Assembly (NCBI GenBank): GCA_002729495.1
Contig: PBYE01000074.1
Span: 1 to 60,291 of the forward strand
Direction of reading: 5' to 3'
DNA: 60,291 bases
DNA from: Chromatiales bacterium
Lineage (GTDB): Bacteria; Pseudomonadota; Gammaproteobacteria; Steroidobacterales; GCA-2729495
The notes under the pieces: model-generated
Told to the model about the DNA's origin: nothing
The model's input: only the letters and a program-made list of their open reading frames with translations
Database searches by the model: none
Position numbers and translations under genes: made by a program
Shown here: positions 32,041 through 40,973 of the stretch, piece after piece
Numbering within the stretch: position 1 is the stretch's first letter
How the letters are laid out: every line of letters starts with the position of its first letter

Positions 32041-32757
32041 CTAATGTTTGTCGGCAGTAGCTGCATCCACACGGTCGAGCCAGCCCGCAAGGGTTACGCG
32101 TTCGTTTATCCGGTCCCTGTGCCACGGCGTTGTCGGTATACGCAGTTCCTGTATACAGGAGAACAAGCCGATGTCGGCAACGGTCAGGGCATCGCCCATC
32201 CAGAACCCGGTCGCCGGCACGCGTGCCTCGAGGTTATCGAGATGGCGTTCAAACTCTGCCCACGCAGCATCCATACCCTGCTTGAGCACATCGCGTTTTG
32301 CGTATGCTTTGCCAACGTTCTTGCGCACCAGGTTTTCGATAAAGCTTTTTAAGGGTTTTGGCACACCTTGCGAGTAATAGTGTTTATTCAGCGGCCAGTG
32401 CCGTTCGTCCAGCCATCGAGCCACGGGAATGTACTGGGCGATGACAGAATCCCCGAACTCTTCCCAGGTCCAGGCTTCACCGCACTCGGCGGGGTCCGCG
32501 GGTAACAGGGTTTTGTCGGATAGCTCTTCGAGCCTGATAAGTATGGCCGTCGAGTCCGGCACGGGCTGGCCGTCTATCAACAGTACCGGTACCTGCCCTG
32601 CGGGATTGTACTGCTTGTGTCCACTTGGTCGCCCGGTATGGTTGCGGATGTAATCAAGCTTGTGAAAATACAGCGCACGATGCGCCTTCTCACAAAACGG
32701 TGACAGGCTTTTCAGGCCATATTCCCCGTCCGCCACTTCGCACAGTTCCAATTTCAA
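32041..32757 (-). CDS. Glutathione S-transferase family protein
   Basis: A 238-residue GST with an N-terminal thioredoxin fold (SPFCEKAHRALYFHKLDY, NPAGQVPVLLIDG, DSTAILIRLEE) and a helical C-terminal domain with ATGFWMGDALTVADIGLFS. Cys in SPFCEK marks a Cys-type (omega/beta-like) active site rather than Ser or Tyr. Start at ATG 32757; the gene reads toward the NmrA-like gene and diverges from the alpha/beta-hydrolase-fold gene. Likely detoxification or conjugate removal in the surrounding catabolic region. Confidence 0.88.
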   Translation of the reverse strand: MKLELCEVADGEYGLKSLSPFCEKAHRALYFHKLDYIRNHTGRPSGHKQYNPAGQVPVLLIDGQPVPDSTAILIRLEELSDKTLLPADPAECGEAWTWEEFGDSVIAQYIPVARWLDERHWPLNKHYYSQGVPKPLKSFIENLVRKNVGKAYAKRDVLKQGMDAAWAEFERHLDNLEARVPATGFWMGDALTVADIGLFSCIQELRIPTTPWHRDRINERVTLAGWLDRVDAATADKH

Positions 32758-32873
32758 GAAGGAATCCCCGGTTGCATCAGCTTGTCACGTTATCGTCGCC
32801 GATGATCGAGGGCAAGCACGGAGAGCGATCGGGTCACTAATCGGTTAGGCTATAGCCACCCAAGAACAACAAC

Positions 32874-33680
32874 ATGAGAACATACATGACACCCACCCGC
32901 GCTTACACCGACGGTAAATATGGGCAGGTACATTACGCCATCTGCGGAGAAGGTAACCCGCTTGTCCTGATGCACCAGTCACCGACGCACATGATCCAGT
33001 TCCAGAATGTCTGGGGACCGCTTAGCGACAGGGGCATCCAGGCAATCGGTATCGATCTGCCGGGTTACGGGTGTTCCGACGGGCCCAACGAGGTGCCGTC
33101 CATGGAGGACTATGCGGATGTAGTGCCAACGGTGCTGGATGCGCTTGGTATCGACAAGGCCGACATACTCGGCCACCACACCGGTTCGATGGTGGCGACC
33201 GAAGTTGCACTACAGTTCCCGGACCGTATTAACCGGATTATTCTCAATGGCCCGTGTCCGTTTAGCGATGATGAGCGTGAGTTTTTCCGGCCCATCATGG
33301 CGAATGAAAAGAATTACGGGCCGCGCGAAGACGGCAGCCATTTAACGGAGCAGTGGAATTCACGCATTGGCGCGCAACCCGGTTGGACCGATCTCGATGC
33401 CATACACCGGAATGTTGTCGCGGGGGCTGCCGCCTGGCCCAATGCATGGTTCGCACACGATGCGGTAATCAACTACGACCACGCCGAGGCGATGAAGAAA
33501 ATTACACAGCCTTGCCTGATCATGAGCAATAATGGCGATACCATTCACGCAATTGCCGCCCGTGCCAAAGAGATTTGTCCGCACTTTGACTACAGCGAAC
33601 AGGAAGGTGGTACTTTCGATTTTATAGATGAGCAGCCGGTGGTCTGGGCGGATGCCGTGGCGGAGTGGTTGAACCGGTAG
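32874..33680 (+). CDS. Alpha/beta-hydrolase-fold protein without a normal catalytic triad
   Basis: A 268-residue alpha/beta hydrolase fold: strand-turn VLMHQSPTH (oxyanion region), GIDLPGYGCSDGP after strand 4 and the nucleophile elbow LGHHTGS. In the elbow G-x-Nuc-x-G the nucleophile position is His102, not Ser, Asp or Cys. The acid Asp222 (NNGDTIH) is present. The position of the general base His, usually in a GGHF-type loop, reads Gly-Gly-Thr247. So the classical triad is missing and a serine-hydrolase reaction is unlikely; a lyase, cofactor-free dioxygenase or binding role is possible. Two ATGs (32874, 32886) lack clear ribosome sites. It converges with the next gene with no gap. Confidence 0.85.
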   Translation: MRTYMTPTRAYTDGKYGQVHYAICGEGNPLVLMHQSPTHMIQFQNVWGPLSDRGIQAIGIDLPGYGCSDGPNEVPSMEDYADVVPTVLDALGIDKADILGHHTGSMVATEVALQFPDRINRIILNGPCPFSDDEREFFRPIMANEKNYGPREDGSHLTEQWNSRIGAQPGWTDLDAIHRNVVAGAAAWPNAWFAHDAVINYDHAEAMKKITQPCLIMSNNGDTIHAIAARAKEICPHFDYSEQEGGTFDFIDEQPVVWADAVAEWLNR

Positions 33681-34697
33681 CTATTTCAGCGCAGGAATTA
33701 CCTTCTCACCCAGCAGCTTGATGCCGTGGGCCTGGTGTTTCTTGAGTTCGATGCACATCTCGGTCACGCCGATTTCCTTGTACTCGTGCAGGTGCTCGAT
33801 GATACGGTCCAGGTCATTCTCGGGAGTCCCGGTCAGTGTTAACTCGTCAACACAGCGGTCCAGCAGTTCGTCGTCCAGTCCTTCGACCGAATCCGTGTCC
33901 GCTGGACCCATCGCGTAGATCTCGGGAATAAATTTCAGGATCTCTTCAAACTCTTCCTGGCTCATGAACTCCAGCATCATGTAATCGCGAAATAGTGCGC
34001 GGAAGCCGATCCAGCGCCGCGCTTCGTGGCGTGCCTCTGCCAGGTCATCATAGATGTACCAGGCAATGAAATTGTTGAAGCGGAAATCGTCGGTGGGCTT
34101 GCCGGCCTTGGCGCGCGTGTTAAGACTCCGTTCAATAATGTCTTTACTCAATGTAATCGACAGGTCGCTCAGGAAAATCCCGTCGGCTACCTTGGGCGCC
34201 ATTTCGATCATTTGCGGCCGGTTGGCACCCGCCCAGACAAAGGGCGGCGGTTCTGCAGTCGGCCACTGCGGGTCATAGTTGTCGACCTTGAACAGTTCGC
34301 CGTCGTAACTGAAAGGGCGGTTGCGCGTCGCGCCGATGACGAACTCCAGCGCCTCACGTACGTAGCGCACGCGCTTCTCGGTCGGGATCTGCAATGCCAT
34401 TACGACTTCACCACCCCCGCCGATCATGGCTTCCGCACGACCCTGTGCAAGTTCATTCAGCGTCAGCAGGTTCATGGCCATACGGAACGGGTGCATCTCG
34501 TAGCCGTTCAGCGCCATCGGCGCAACCTTGATCGTTTTAGATTCGCGGGCGAGCTGTGCGAGGTTGCAAAAGGGGTCGCGACCATCGAGGTAGCTTGCGT
34601 TCCACAGGCAGCGGATGCCATATTTTTCGGCAAGCAGGCCAAGTTCCGTCAGCTCGGACGAAGTCAGGTGGGAATCCAGAACAATATCTATATTCAT
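33681..34697 (-). CDS. Luciferase-like (LLM) flavin-dependent oxidoreductase
   Basis: A 338-residue TIM-barrel LLM-class enzyme: NIDIVLDSHLTSSELTELGLLAEKYG at the N-terminus, VAPMALNGYEMHPFRMAMNLLTLNELAQGRAEAMIGGGGE, and the segment PPPFVWAGANRPQMIEMAPKVADGIFL. These enzymes bind FMN or F420 and oxygenate or reduce their substrate; the sequence does not say which cofactor. Nine bases separate its start from the ALDH stop, so UbiD-type decarboxylase, ALDH and LLM form one operon. Its stop abuts the stop of the plus-strand neighbour with zero gap (TAGCTA). Confidence 0.88.
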   Translation of the reverse strand: MNIDIVLDSHLTSSELTELGLLAEKYGIRCLWNASYLDGRDPFCNLAQLARESKTIKVAPMALNGYEMHPFRMAMNLLTLNELAQGRAEAMIGGGGEVVMALQIPTEKRVRYVREALEFVIGATRNRPFSYDGELFKVDNYDPQWPTAEPPPFVWAGANRPQMIEMAPKVADGIFLSDLSITLSKDIIERSLNTRAKAGKPTDDFRFNNFIAWYIYDDLAEARHEARRWIGFRALFRDYMMLEFMSQEEFEEILKFIPEIYAMGPADTDSVEGLDDELLDRCVDELTLTGTPENDLDRIIEHLHEYKEIGVTEMCIELKKHQAHGIKLLGEKVIPALK

Positions 34698-34706
34698 TTG
34701 AGGGTC

Positions 34707-36125
34707 TTACCGGCCATATGCAGCGACGACCTGCGATTCATTGGTGTTGTTTTCGATAAAGGCCTTTTCACGGGTAAAGCGCAAAATTCCTTCGGTGCCG
34801 TGGCGTGCGCGCCCCAGGCCGGAATGGCCGTAAGGGTCGTATTCGTATTCGAACACCAGCGCGTTCAGCGCGGCGTCGTTAATGCTTATGGCGCCGGCTT
34901 TCAGGCGTGCCCCGACTTCCCTGGCCTCTTCGTTCGTGCCTGCAAACACACCTGCGGAAAGACCATATTTTGAATCATTGGCAAGTTCGATAGCTTCATC
35001 CACCGTGGAGAAGGTCATGATCGGCGCCACCGGGCCAAAAGTTTCTTCCTGCATGACTTTCATGTCGTGATTGACGTTTGTCAGTACGGTTGACTCAAGC
35101 CACTTGCCGCCGTGATCGATTATCTTGCCACCGGTCTCGATGACCGCGCCTTTTTCTACCGCATCCCGTATATGTTCCGCGACGATGTCCGCCTGTTTAT
35201 CGAAAATAAAGGGGCCAATGGGATCGGTACTCTTGTCGGGATAGTTGATCGGGATATTGCGTGCCGTTTCGATAATCTTTTCCCGAAATTCCGGATAAAT
35301 ATTTTCATGCACGTAGATGCGTTCAATCGACTGGCAGGCCTGCCCGGTACTTTGCGAGGAACAGATCGCCGCCGCCCGCGCCGCAACGTCGACGTCAGCT
35401 GATTCGAGTACGATAAGCGGATCTTTACCCCCAAGTTCCAGAAAGACCGGGATGAAATTGTCGGCAGCCGCTTTATAGACAATTTTGCCGGTCTTTACGC
35501 TGCCCGTAAAAGCGACCGCATCCGCATGCCTGATGAGTTCCGCACCGGCCGCGCCTGTGCCCGCAACGATGTCAAGCACAGGGCCGATTTCAGGACAATC
35601 CCGGATCGCGGCATTCATCGGTTCGACCCAGCGCGGTGTGACTTCGCTTGCCTTGATGATCACGGCATTACCCGCCAGCAGCGCCGGGATTGCATCCATA
35701 AAAGACAGGATGATTGGAAAATTCCATGGCGTGATGTTGGCGACCAGTCCAAAGGGTTCGCGCCGTTCCCAGCCGTCCACGCCGGGTATCATCGATTGCC
35801 GGCGCGCAGAATCTGCCAGCGCCTTGGCAGCGAGCGATATCTTGTGTTCGATGACGGTGTCGACTACCTGTGGTTCCAGTTTTGGTATGAACACCCGTCC
35901 CGTGTCGATGGTTAAGGCCTCGACTATCGGGTCGTTGTGTCTGCGCAGGGCCTCCCGGAATTTTCCAATAGCGGCGATGCGTGCATCGACGCCTGAGCTC
36001 TGCCACGCCGCCTGGTTGTCCTTGAGCCTCGCTACCCGCTGCGCGAGTTCTTCCGCGGTGGGCTCCGCAAACGAGTAATCGAGCTCCCCGGTATAGGGAT
36101 TTCTTACCTGGTACTCGCTACTCAC
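34707..36125 (-). CDS. Aldehyde dehydrogenase
   Basis: A 472-residue NAD(P)-dependent aldehyde dehydrogenase. Visible: the oxyanion Asn in NITPWNFPI (Asn135), the cofactor Lys in VIIKASEVTP (158), catalytic Glu230 in FLELGGKDP and nucleophile Cys264 in STGQACQSIERIY. I chose the GTG at 36125 because it follows the UbiD stop with a good site (GGAGAACGGGC), whereas the longer frame would overlap that gene by 65 bases. It oxidises an aldehyde, perhaps produced by or before the decarboxylase step, to an acid. Substrate unknown. Confidence 0.93.
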   Translation of the reverse strand: MSSEYQVRNPYTGELDYSFAEPTAEELAQRVARLKDNQAAWQSSGVDARIAAIGKFREALRRHNDPIVEALTIDTGRVFIPKLEPQVVDTVIEHKISLAAKALADSARRQSMIPGVDGWERREPFGLVANITPWNFPIILSFMDAIPALLAGNAVIIKASEVTPRWVEPMNAAIRDCPEIGPVLDIVAGTGAAGAELIRHADAVAFTGSVKTGKIVYKAAADNFIPVFLELGGKDPLIVLESADVDVAARAAAICSSQSTGQACQSIERIYVHENIYPEFREKIIETARNIPINYPDKSTDPIGPFIFDKQADIVAEHIRDAVEKGAVIETGGKIIDHGGKWLESTVLTNVNHDMKVMQEETFGPVAPIMTFSTVDEAIELANDSKYGLSAGVFAGTNEEAREVGARLKAGAISINDAALNALVFEYEYDPYGHSGLGRARHGTEGILRFTREKAFIENNTNESQVVAAYGR

Positions 36126-36138
36126 GCCCGTTCTCCGT

Positions 36139-37509
36139 TCAGATGTACTGATCGAGGTTGAACTGACTGACATCCGGGAAAGCGGGTCTCGCGCTGCTTT
36201 CACTCAGGCTGACGGGTACAGTGGCGTCCACACTCAACCGTATGCTTTTTCCATCGCGAATCATGCCGTTGGTTTCAACAGCCTCGATACGGTCCGCGCC
36301 TGACAACCGGCTCGCCATCGCCCATTCAACGTCGTAAGCATTCGTTACATCGACGTCGTTGTCGACGATGACTACCCGTTGCAAAACGTTGGCCATCGGG
36401 AAACGGCCGCTTTTATAACCGTAAACCGTGTCGATGACCTGCTGCGGCTGGGTGTCATCACTTTTGTTAATTGCGATGGTAGCGCGCGAGCGTGCGCCAC
36501 CGTGCGGTGGGTAGGAATGGATATGCACGTCCTCGACAAAATCAAAACTCGTACGCAGATGATCGAGCAGTTCCTGCCGCAGGTGGCTGAACAGGATTAC
36601 GCCCAGGTTGTTATGCTCCGGCGTCATACCCCCATTGATGACCTGGAAGATCGGGTCCTCCCTGTGGGTAATCGCTGTGACACGAGCGATAGGCGAAGTA
36701 TTGTTGCCATAGGAATCGCCGTATTCGCCCATCACGTGGGACACGTCCTCGGTGAAATCTACTTCGGCTTCAATGACGAACTCGGCATGTGCCGGCACCA
36801 TCAGGTCGCTCGTCTGACATTTGACGAGTTCAATTGCTTTCTGCTGGATCGCTCCCGCTGTTTGCAGGTCTGAGACACCTTCATGTACGAGTGATGCCGC
36901 CGTTATATACATCGCAGGCGGCGCGCCTATAGCTATTGCAATCGGCATACGATCACTTTTTGCACGCACCAGGCCGTAAATACGTTTCAGGTTGCTGATA
37001 CCCGATGCACCGACAGAAATAGTTTTTGCATCAATAATAGGCGTGCGATAGAAACCAAGGTTCTGGAAACCGGTATCGGGATCATCGGCAAGGCCAAGGC
37101 CTGCCGTAATAAATGAATGTGTGTCGCCATCAAAAAACCAGGGGGCGGGCAGCCGTGTAACATCGATATCGTCACCCGTCAGGACAACTTCATTTACCGG
37201 CCCCTTATCAACATGTACGGGTTCCAGCGGCGAGTCCCAGGCATCCTGCAGCAATCTGCGGTAGGCGTCGCGGCCATCCAGGTAGTCCTCCGGACGGCCC
37301 ATGCCCAGCGCATGCCGCTCGCATGTCAGCAGCGCACCGCCGCATGCCGGGTAATCAGCGCCCCTGACCTTTTCGAACAGGATGGCCTTGCCACGCTTCT
37401 CAGCCTGCGCCAACAGTGCGGCAAGCTCAAATTTGGGATCGACTTCCTTAACAATCCGAAGGAGTTCCCCCCGTTTATCGAGGAGTTCGAGCAAGCTGCG
37501 GAAATCCAT
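36139..37509 (-). CDS. UbiD-family (prenylated-FMN) decarboxylase
   Basis: A 456-residue member of the UbiD family, which reversibly decarboxylates aromatic or alpha,beta-unsaturated acids with prenylated FMN. Seen: the N-terminal LLELLDKRGELLRIVKEVDP, the ISNLKRIYGLV segment, IAIGAPPAMYITAASL, catalytic-region FVIEAEVDFTED and GEYGDSYGNN. A strong ribosome site (AAGGAGGCAT) precedes the ATG. The prFMN synthase (UbiX) is not in the window, so the cofactor must be made elsewhere. First gene of the minus-strand operon UbiD-like, ALDH, LLM; a carboxylate of the shared pathway is the likely substrate. Confidence 0.93.
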   Translation of the reverse strand: MDFRSLLELLDKRGELLRIVKEVDPKFELAALLAQAEKRGKAILFEKVRGADYPACGGALLTCERHALGMGRPEDYLDGRDAYRRLLQDAWDSPLEPVHVDKGPVNEVVLTGDDIDVTRLPAPWFFDGDTHSFITAGLGLADDPDTGFQNLGFYRTPIIDAKTISVGASGISNLKRIYGLVRAKSDRMPIAIAIGAPPAMYITAASLVHEGVSDLQTAGAIQQKAIELVKCQTSDLMVPAHAEFVIEAEVDFTEDVSHVMGEYGDSYGNNTSPIARVTAITHREDPIFQVINGGMTPEHNNLGVILFSHLRQELLDHLRTSFDFVEDVHIHSYPPHGGARSRATIAINKSDDTQPQQVIDTVYGYKSGRFPMANVLQRVVIVDNDVDVTNAYDVEWAMASRLSGADRIEAVETNGMIRDGKSIRLSVDATVPVSLSESSARPAFPDVSQFNLDQYI

Positions 37510-37757
37510 ATGCCTCCTTATTCCAGGCGTCCTTTAGCAATATTTTTTTGGACGACGGGCCCGTGTTTGCCGGTAGTATATGCAAAGCCTGCGCAGCGAT
37601 GTGACCACGTAAGGGTTAGCCGGTTGAATGCAGCGTGGTTTAGAAAAATTGGCCACGCAGTGGCGGCGCCTGAACAAAAATGGCAGAACCAAAAGGATAT
37701 TTGCAGACTAATAAAATCCTGTTGTCGTGCTGTTTACATTTGTTGCCGTAATGCCGG

Positions 37758-38396
37758 ATGCGTGTGCGTCAAAGTTCATCGATCCCTACGCGGCAGGAGG
37801 CGCTGGCTGTTGATGAATACTGCCTGGCCGCACAGGTAGTGATTACCAAAACCATTATTCCCATGCAGCTCGTGGTGCACGAAGATTTCGATACCTTCGT
37901 GAAATCCAGGGCACTTATCGAAGGGTCGGTCATCCGGCAGTACAACTGGCATGCCGAGGACGGCAACATCAGGGGGATTTCCTGCAAACTGAAAAGTGCC
38001 GACCCCGACGGGCTGTGCCAGGACATGAACCGGCAGGTCTACAAGAATCTGCAGAAGCTGGTCGATGATCCGGTCTATGACTTGGTCGTATTTGATTCGA
38101 ATGAGACGGTTTCCAAAGACGAACAACCCGGCATGACGGGTCCCGACTGGCTGGCACCTTTCGAGATGACTTACCTGGATGAGGCGGGCAACCTGCACAT
38201 TGCGACCAAGGGCTTTACCGTTGACTTCACCGATGAGCGTTTTCTGAAAGCGCCACCCCGATTTCGGGGTGTGCACTACTGTCACCTGGTTGCGCCGGAG
38301 TACCTGGCGGGGCTGATGCGTGGCACCGCAGACGCCGGCATGTCTGTGGGGCGGGTGGTCGATACGAGCGGGCCGAATCCGGCGCTCAGCGAGTAA
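37758..38396 (+). CDS. Protein of unknown function (212 aa)
   Basis: A soluble mixed alpha/beta protein with no signal peptide or recognised motif. Conserved-looking points are the central LVVHEDFDTFVKSRALIEGSV, VYDLVVFDSNETVSKDEQPG and a C-terminal region with RGVHYCHLVAPEYL; two Cys (in SCKLKSADPDGLCQ) could pair or bind metal. It stands alone on the plus strand between the divergent decarboxylase operon and the GC-rich repeat gap. The first ATG (37758) lacks a clear site, and GTG 37764 is a possible alternative start. Confidence 0.6.
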   Translation: MRVRQSSSIPTRQEALAVDEYCLAAQVVITKTIIPMQLVVHEDFDTFVKSRALIEGSVIRQYNWHAEDGNIRGISCKLKSADPDGLCQDMNRQVYKNLQKLVDDPVYDLVVFDSNETVSKDEQPGMTGPDWLAPFEMTYLDEAGNLHIATKGFTVDFTDERFLKAPPRFRGVHYCHLVAPEYLAGLMRGTADAGMSVGRVVDTSGPNPALSE

Positions 38397-38721
38397 GCAA
38401 GCAAACCCCTATTGAACTTAAGCCACGACCGGCGGCAACAAACCAGCCGGCAGCGGCCGCCGGGGCCGCCCAAGCCTTATCGCACAGACGCAGCCGGCAG
38501 CAGCCCTCCTTGGCTGATTGGGGCCCGTCATATTTACCAAGCCCAGCCGGCAGCGGCCGCCAGGCCCGCGTGCACGGCGGTACTATCCTGAAGAAATATG
38601 TAACTACATGTACGTTCGGTCAGTGGCCAGATTAACTAAATACAGGGCTTCTTCATTGACCCCCCGGTGTACGCGGGTTCAGACTGTTCTCATCAAACGA
38701 TTTTAAAGAAGGAGCATTCCC
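38397..38721. repeat. Gap with three GC-rich direct repeats
   Basis: This 325-base gap holds three copies of CCAGCCGGCAGCGGCCGCC or close variants at about 38443, 38490 and 38543; the middle copy is degenerate (CAGCCCTCC end), and copies one and three are exactly 100 bases apart. No gene-like frame is present. The last 40 bases contain the strong ribosome site for the next gene (AAGAAGGAG). The repeats could be degraded REP-like units or binding sites. Confidence 0.6.
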
Positions 38722-39456
38722 ATGAGTACAGCGGAAGAGGACATTCGGAAATCCATGGCCGATAGCATGACCCCGGAAGAAAAAGCCCGGGCGGATGCGA
38801 TCATGAAAGGCTGGTTTGCGTTTAACGCCAATGCGAAAGCCATTGAAGATAAATTCATGGCGCAGGCCGAGGAACTCGCGGGCGATGTCGACGAACTGAT
38901 CTGTAAAAAACTGGGCCTCGACGAAAGTCCGGTTGCCGATCGCAAACCTGAATTCGGCCGGCTGCTCAGCGATATCTATCGTACCTACCAGATGCGTTTG
39001 CCTTATGCACACCAGGCCAACGATGCGCTTATCAAGGAACAACTCAAGACTTTCTCCTTCGCCCTGGAAAAGGGCATCATGCAGGAGATCGTGCAGCACG
39101 ATGCGGATTCGATGTACGAGATTCTGCATGAACGCGTGTACTGGGTCGAAAAGACCGGAGACATCAGTCTCATGCTTGATGCGGTGACGACGCCCACCTG
39201 TTTCCGCAACCTGACCATCGGTGAAGGGTTCCAGTGGCACGGTGACAAGAAAGTAAGCTGGATCTCGCCTTACAAGCGAATACTGGAGAAAGGCTGGAAA
39301 CGCAACATCTGGACGGACGTCACGGAAGAGAAAATTCACCAGATGTGGACCAAGCCTCGTTTTGAGGCTTACGCGCAGCATCTCGAGTGTCATTTCGACA
39401 TCTCTGACTGGGATGAAGAGACTCGCCTGATTACTATAGAGGTCTCACCTCTTTAA
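38722..39456 (+). CDS. Uncharacterised family, paralogue of 58125-58727
   Basis: A 244-residue soluble protein I do not recognise. The C-terminal half clearly matches the product at 58125-58727: HQANDALIKEQ, EKGIMQEIVQHDADSM, then TxxxIHxxWxxPRxxxYA near residues 209-224 (TEEKIHQMWTKPRFEAYA) and SDWDEETRLITIEV at the end. Conserved His, Asp, Trp, Pro and Arg and a Cys (PTCFRN) suggest an enzyme. The N-terminal third is an extra helical region (MTPEEKARADAIMKGWFAF). It has a strong site (GAAGGAGCATTCCC) and an intrinsic terminator behind it, so it is likely expressed alone. Length differs by 44 residues from its paralogue. Confidence 0.68.
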   Translation: MSTAEEDIRKSMADSMTPEEKARADAIMKGWFAFNANAKAIEDKFMAQAEELAGDVDELICKKLGLDESPVADRKPEFGRLLSDIYRTYQMRLPYAHQANDALIKEQLKTFSFALEKGIMQEIVQHDADSMYEILHERVYWVEKTGDISLMLDAVTTPTCFRNLTIGEGFQWHGDKKVSWISPYKRILEKGWKRNIWTDVTEEKIHQMWTKPRFEAYAQHLECHFDISDWDEETRLITIEVSPL

Positions 39457-39490
39457 AATACGGGCATTACCTGATTTAGGAAGTAGTTAA

Positions 39491-39520
39491 GCGCCGGGGT
39501 ATCTGCCCCGGCGTTTTCTT
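39491..39520 (+). terminator. Intrinsic terminator
   Basis: An 8-base stem CGCCGGGG/CCCCGGCG with loop TATCTG followed by TTTTCTTT, 35 bases after the stop of the uncharacterised gene. Its T-run leads straight into the start region of the MFS gene. Confidence 0.92.
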
Positions 39521-39540
39521 TGAACCGGAGAAATACGCGC

Positions 39541-40887
39541 GTGTCCGAAAGTTTGCCGGAGCCGGATCGCAAAGGGATACGAATGCGCCTGGCCTGGGTA
39601 TTTCCGGTCTGGTTGATGCCCGGCGTCAGCAGGCTGAACGCATCTACCTATTTTTTCTGCGCCTTCATTTTTGTCACGCTGGTGACGTTCCTGAATATTG
39701 TTCAACCGTACATCCTGAAGGAAATTTTGCATGTACCGCTAGATACACTGGGTAGTGTCACCGGCTATCTGAACTTTCTGCAAGAAGGTACCGCGCTCAT
39801 CGTCATGGGCATAGTCGGTGCAATATCGGACCGCACTGGTCGGCGCACCCTGTTGATAACAGGTTTCCTGATCTGGACGGCCGCTTTCATCCTGTTTCCG
39901 CTTGCAGGTTCGCTGGGTGAACTGTACATGTACCGCTTGGTGTTCGCGGTTGGCGTTGCGACCGCATCGGTCATGGTCATTGCCATAATGCAGGACTTTC
40001 CACAGAACATGTCACGCGGCAAGTGGGGCGGCTTTAACAGCTTCCTGACCAGCTTCTCGATTCTGTTCGTCCTCATCGGGCTGGCGACCCTGCCCGGAAT
40101 CTTTACATCTATGGGATACACGCCTGTGCAGGCGGGGCGTTACACCTTCTGGGTTGGTGCGGGATTAACTTTGTTTGCCGCGGTTGTTTTTCGGCTGGGT
40201 TTCTCGGGTGCGCGCGCGGTTCAAAAAAATGTTCCGAAGTCGCCACTCGAAGGCTTTGCCACCGGGCTGCGTGCGGCCAGAACCAGGCCAGGGCTGGCGC
40301 TTGCTTATATCTCGGCGTTTGCGGCGCGCGGTGACATGGTAGTCCTTACGGCTTTTTATTCGCTGTGGTTTGTGCATGCGGCCCCGGAGCAGGGCATAGA
40401 TACGGCAACTGCGCTGCGCATAGGCGGCCAGACCATGGCCACGCTTATCCTCGCAAACCTGCTATGGGCGCCGACCTTTGGGTTCATCCTGGATCGCATC
40501 AACCGCGTGATCGGTTTGTGCGTTGCGATGATGCTCGCCGCGCTCGGCTATTTCGTTCTGGGTAGCGTCAGTGACCCGTACAACATGCCCGTGATGATGG
40601 GCGCTACTTTTGTGCTGGGTATCGGCGAGATCAGCGTGATTGTTGTTTGCAATGCACTGCTGGGGCAGGAGGCGCCCCCTAAAGTTCGTGGCGCCGCGAG
40701 CGGTGTATTCGGTCTGCTGGGTACCGTTGGAATCCTTACCGCGACCCTCGCCGGCGGGCTGGTGTTCGATGCTTTCGGCCCCGGCGCGCCGTTTAAGATG
40801 ATGGCCGTAGTCAACGGTGTGGTCGCAGTTTTCGCGCTGTGCTTAATTTTGTCCGGTGGCCACCGGTACCGGCCGCACACTGACTGA
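39541..40887 (+). CDS. MFS transporter
   Basis: A 448-residue twelve-helix major facilitator protein. MFS loop features include GAISDRTGRRTLL after helix 2 and PQNMSRGKWGGFNSF in helix 4-5 region, with a second half containing FGFILDRINRVIGLC. The GTG at 39541 is used because of GGAG ten bases upstream; a TTG 21 bases earlier is less likely. It resembles the transporter at 51524-52870 (both have PQN-SRGK and QEAPxxxRG motifs), so they form a paralogous group. Expected role is efflux or uptake of a hydrophobic or organic-acid solute across the inner membrane. Confidence 0.88.
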   Translation: MSESLPEPDRKGIRMRLAWVFPVWLMPGVSRLNASTYFFCAFIFVTLVTFLNIVQPYILKEILHVPLDTLGSVTGYLNFLQEGTALIVMGIVGAISDRTGRRTLLITGFLIWTAAFILFPLAGSLGELYMYRLVFAVGVATASVMVIAIMQDFPQNMSRGKWGGFNSFLTSFSILFVLIGLATLPGIFTSMGYTPVQAGRYTFWVGAGLTLFAAVVFRLGFSGARAVQKNVPKSPLEGFATGLRAARTRPGLALAYISAFAARGDMVVLTAFYSLWFVHAAPEQGIDTATALRIGGQTMATLILANLLWAPTFGFILDRINRVIGLCVAMMLAALGYFVLGSVSDPYNMPVMMGATFVLGIGEISVIVVCNALLGQEAPPKVRGAASGVFGLLGTVGILTATLAGGLVFDAFGPGAPFKMMAVVNGVVAVFALCLILSGGHRYRPHTD

Positions 40888-40892
40888 CCATG

Positions 40893-40912
40893 GCCCCGCA
40901 GTGTTGCGGGGG
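40893..40912 (+). other. Hairpin after the MFS gene
   Basis: A stem GCCCCGCA/TGCGGGGGC with a GTGT loop and one bulge, 5 bases after the MFS stop. It lacks a T-run, so it is at best a weak terminator or an mRNA 3'-end stabiliser. Confidence 0.35.
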
Positions 40913-40973
40913 CTAGAATTGCCCGGCAGGCAACCAAGGGTGTCCGGGTTCATGTTGCGACAGAAGTCTTATC

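Noticed and set aside
38397-38600. CRISPR array suggested by regularly spaced repeats
   Set aside because: Only three imperfect repeats, spacers differ in length and no cas gene is near.
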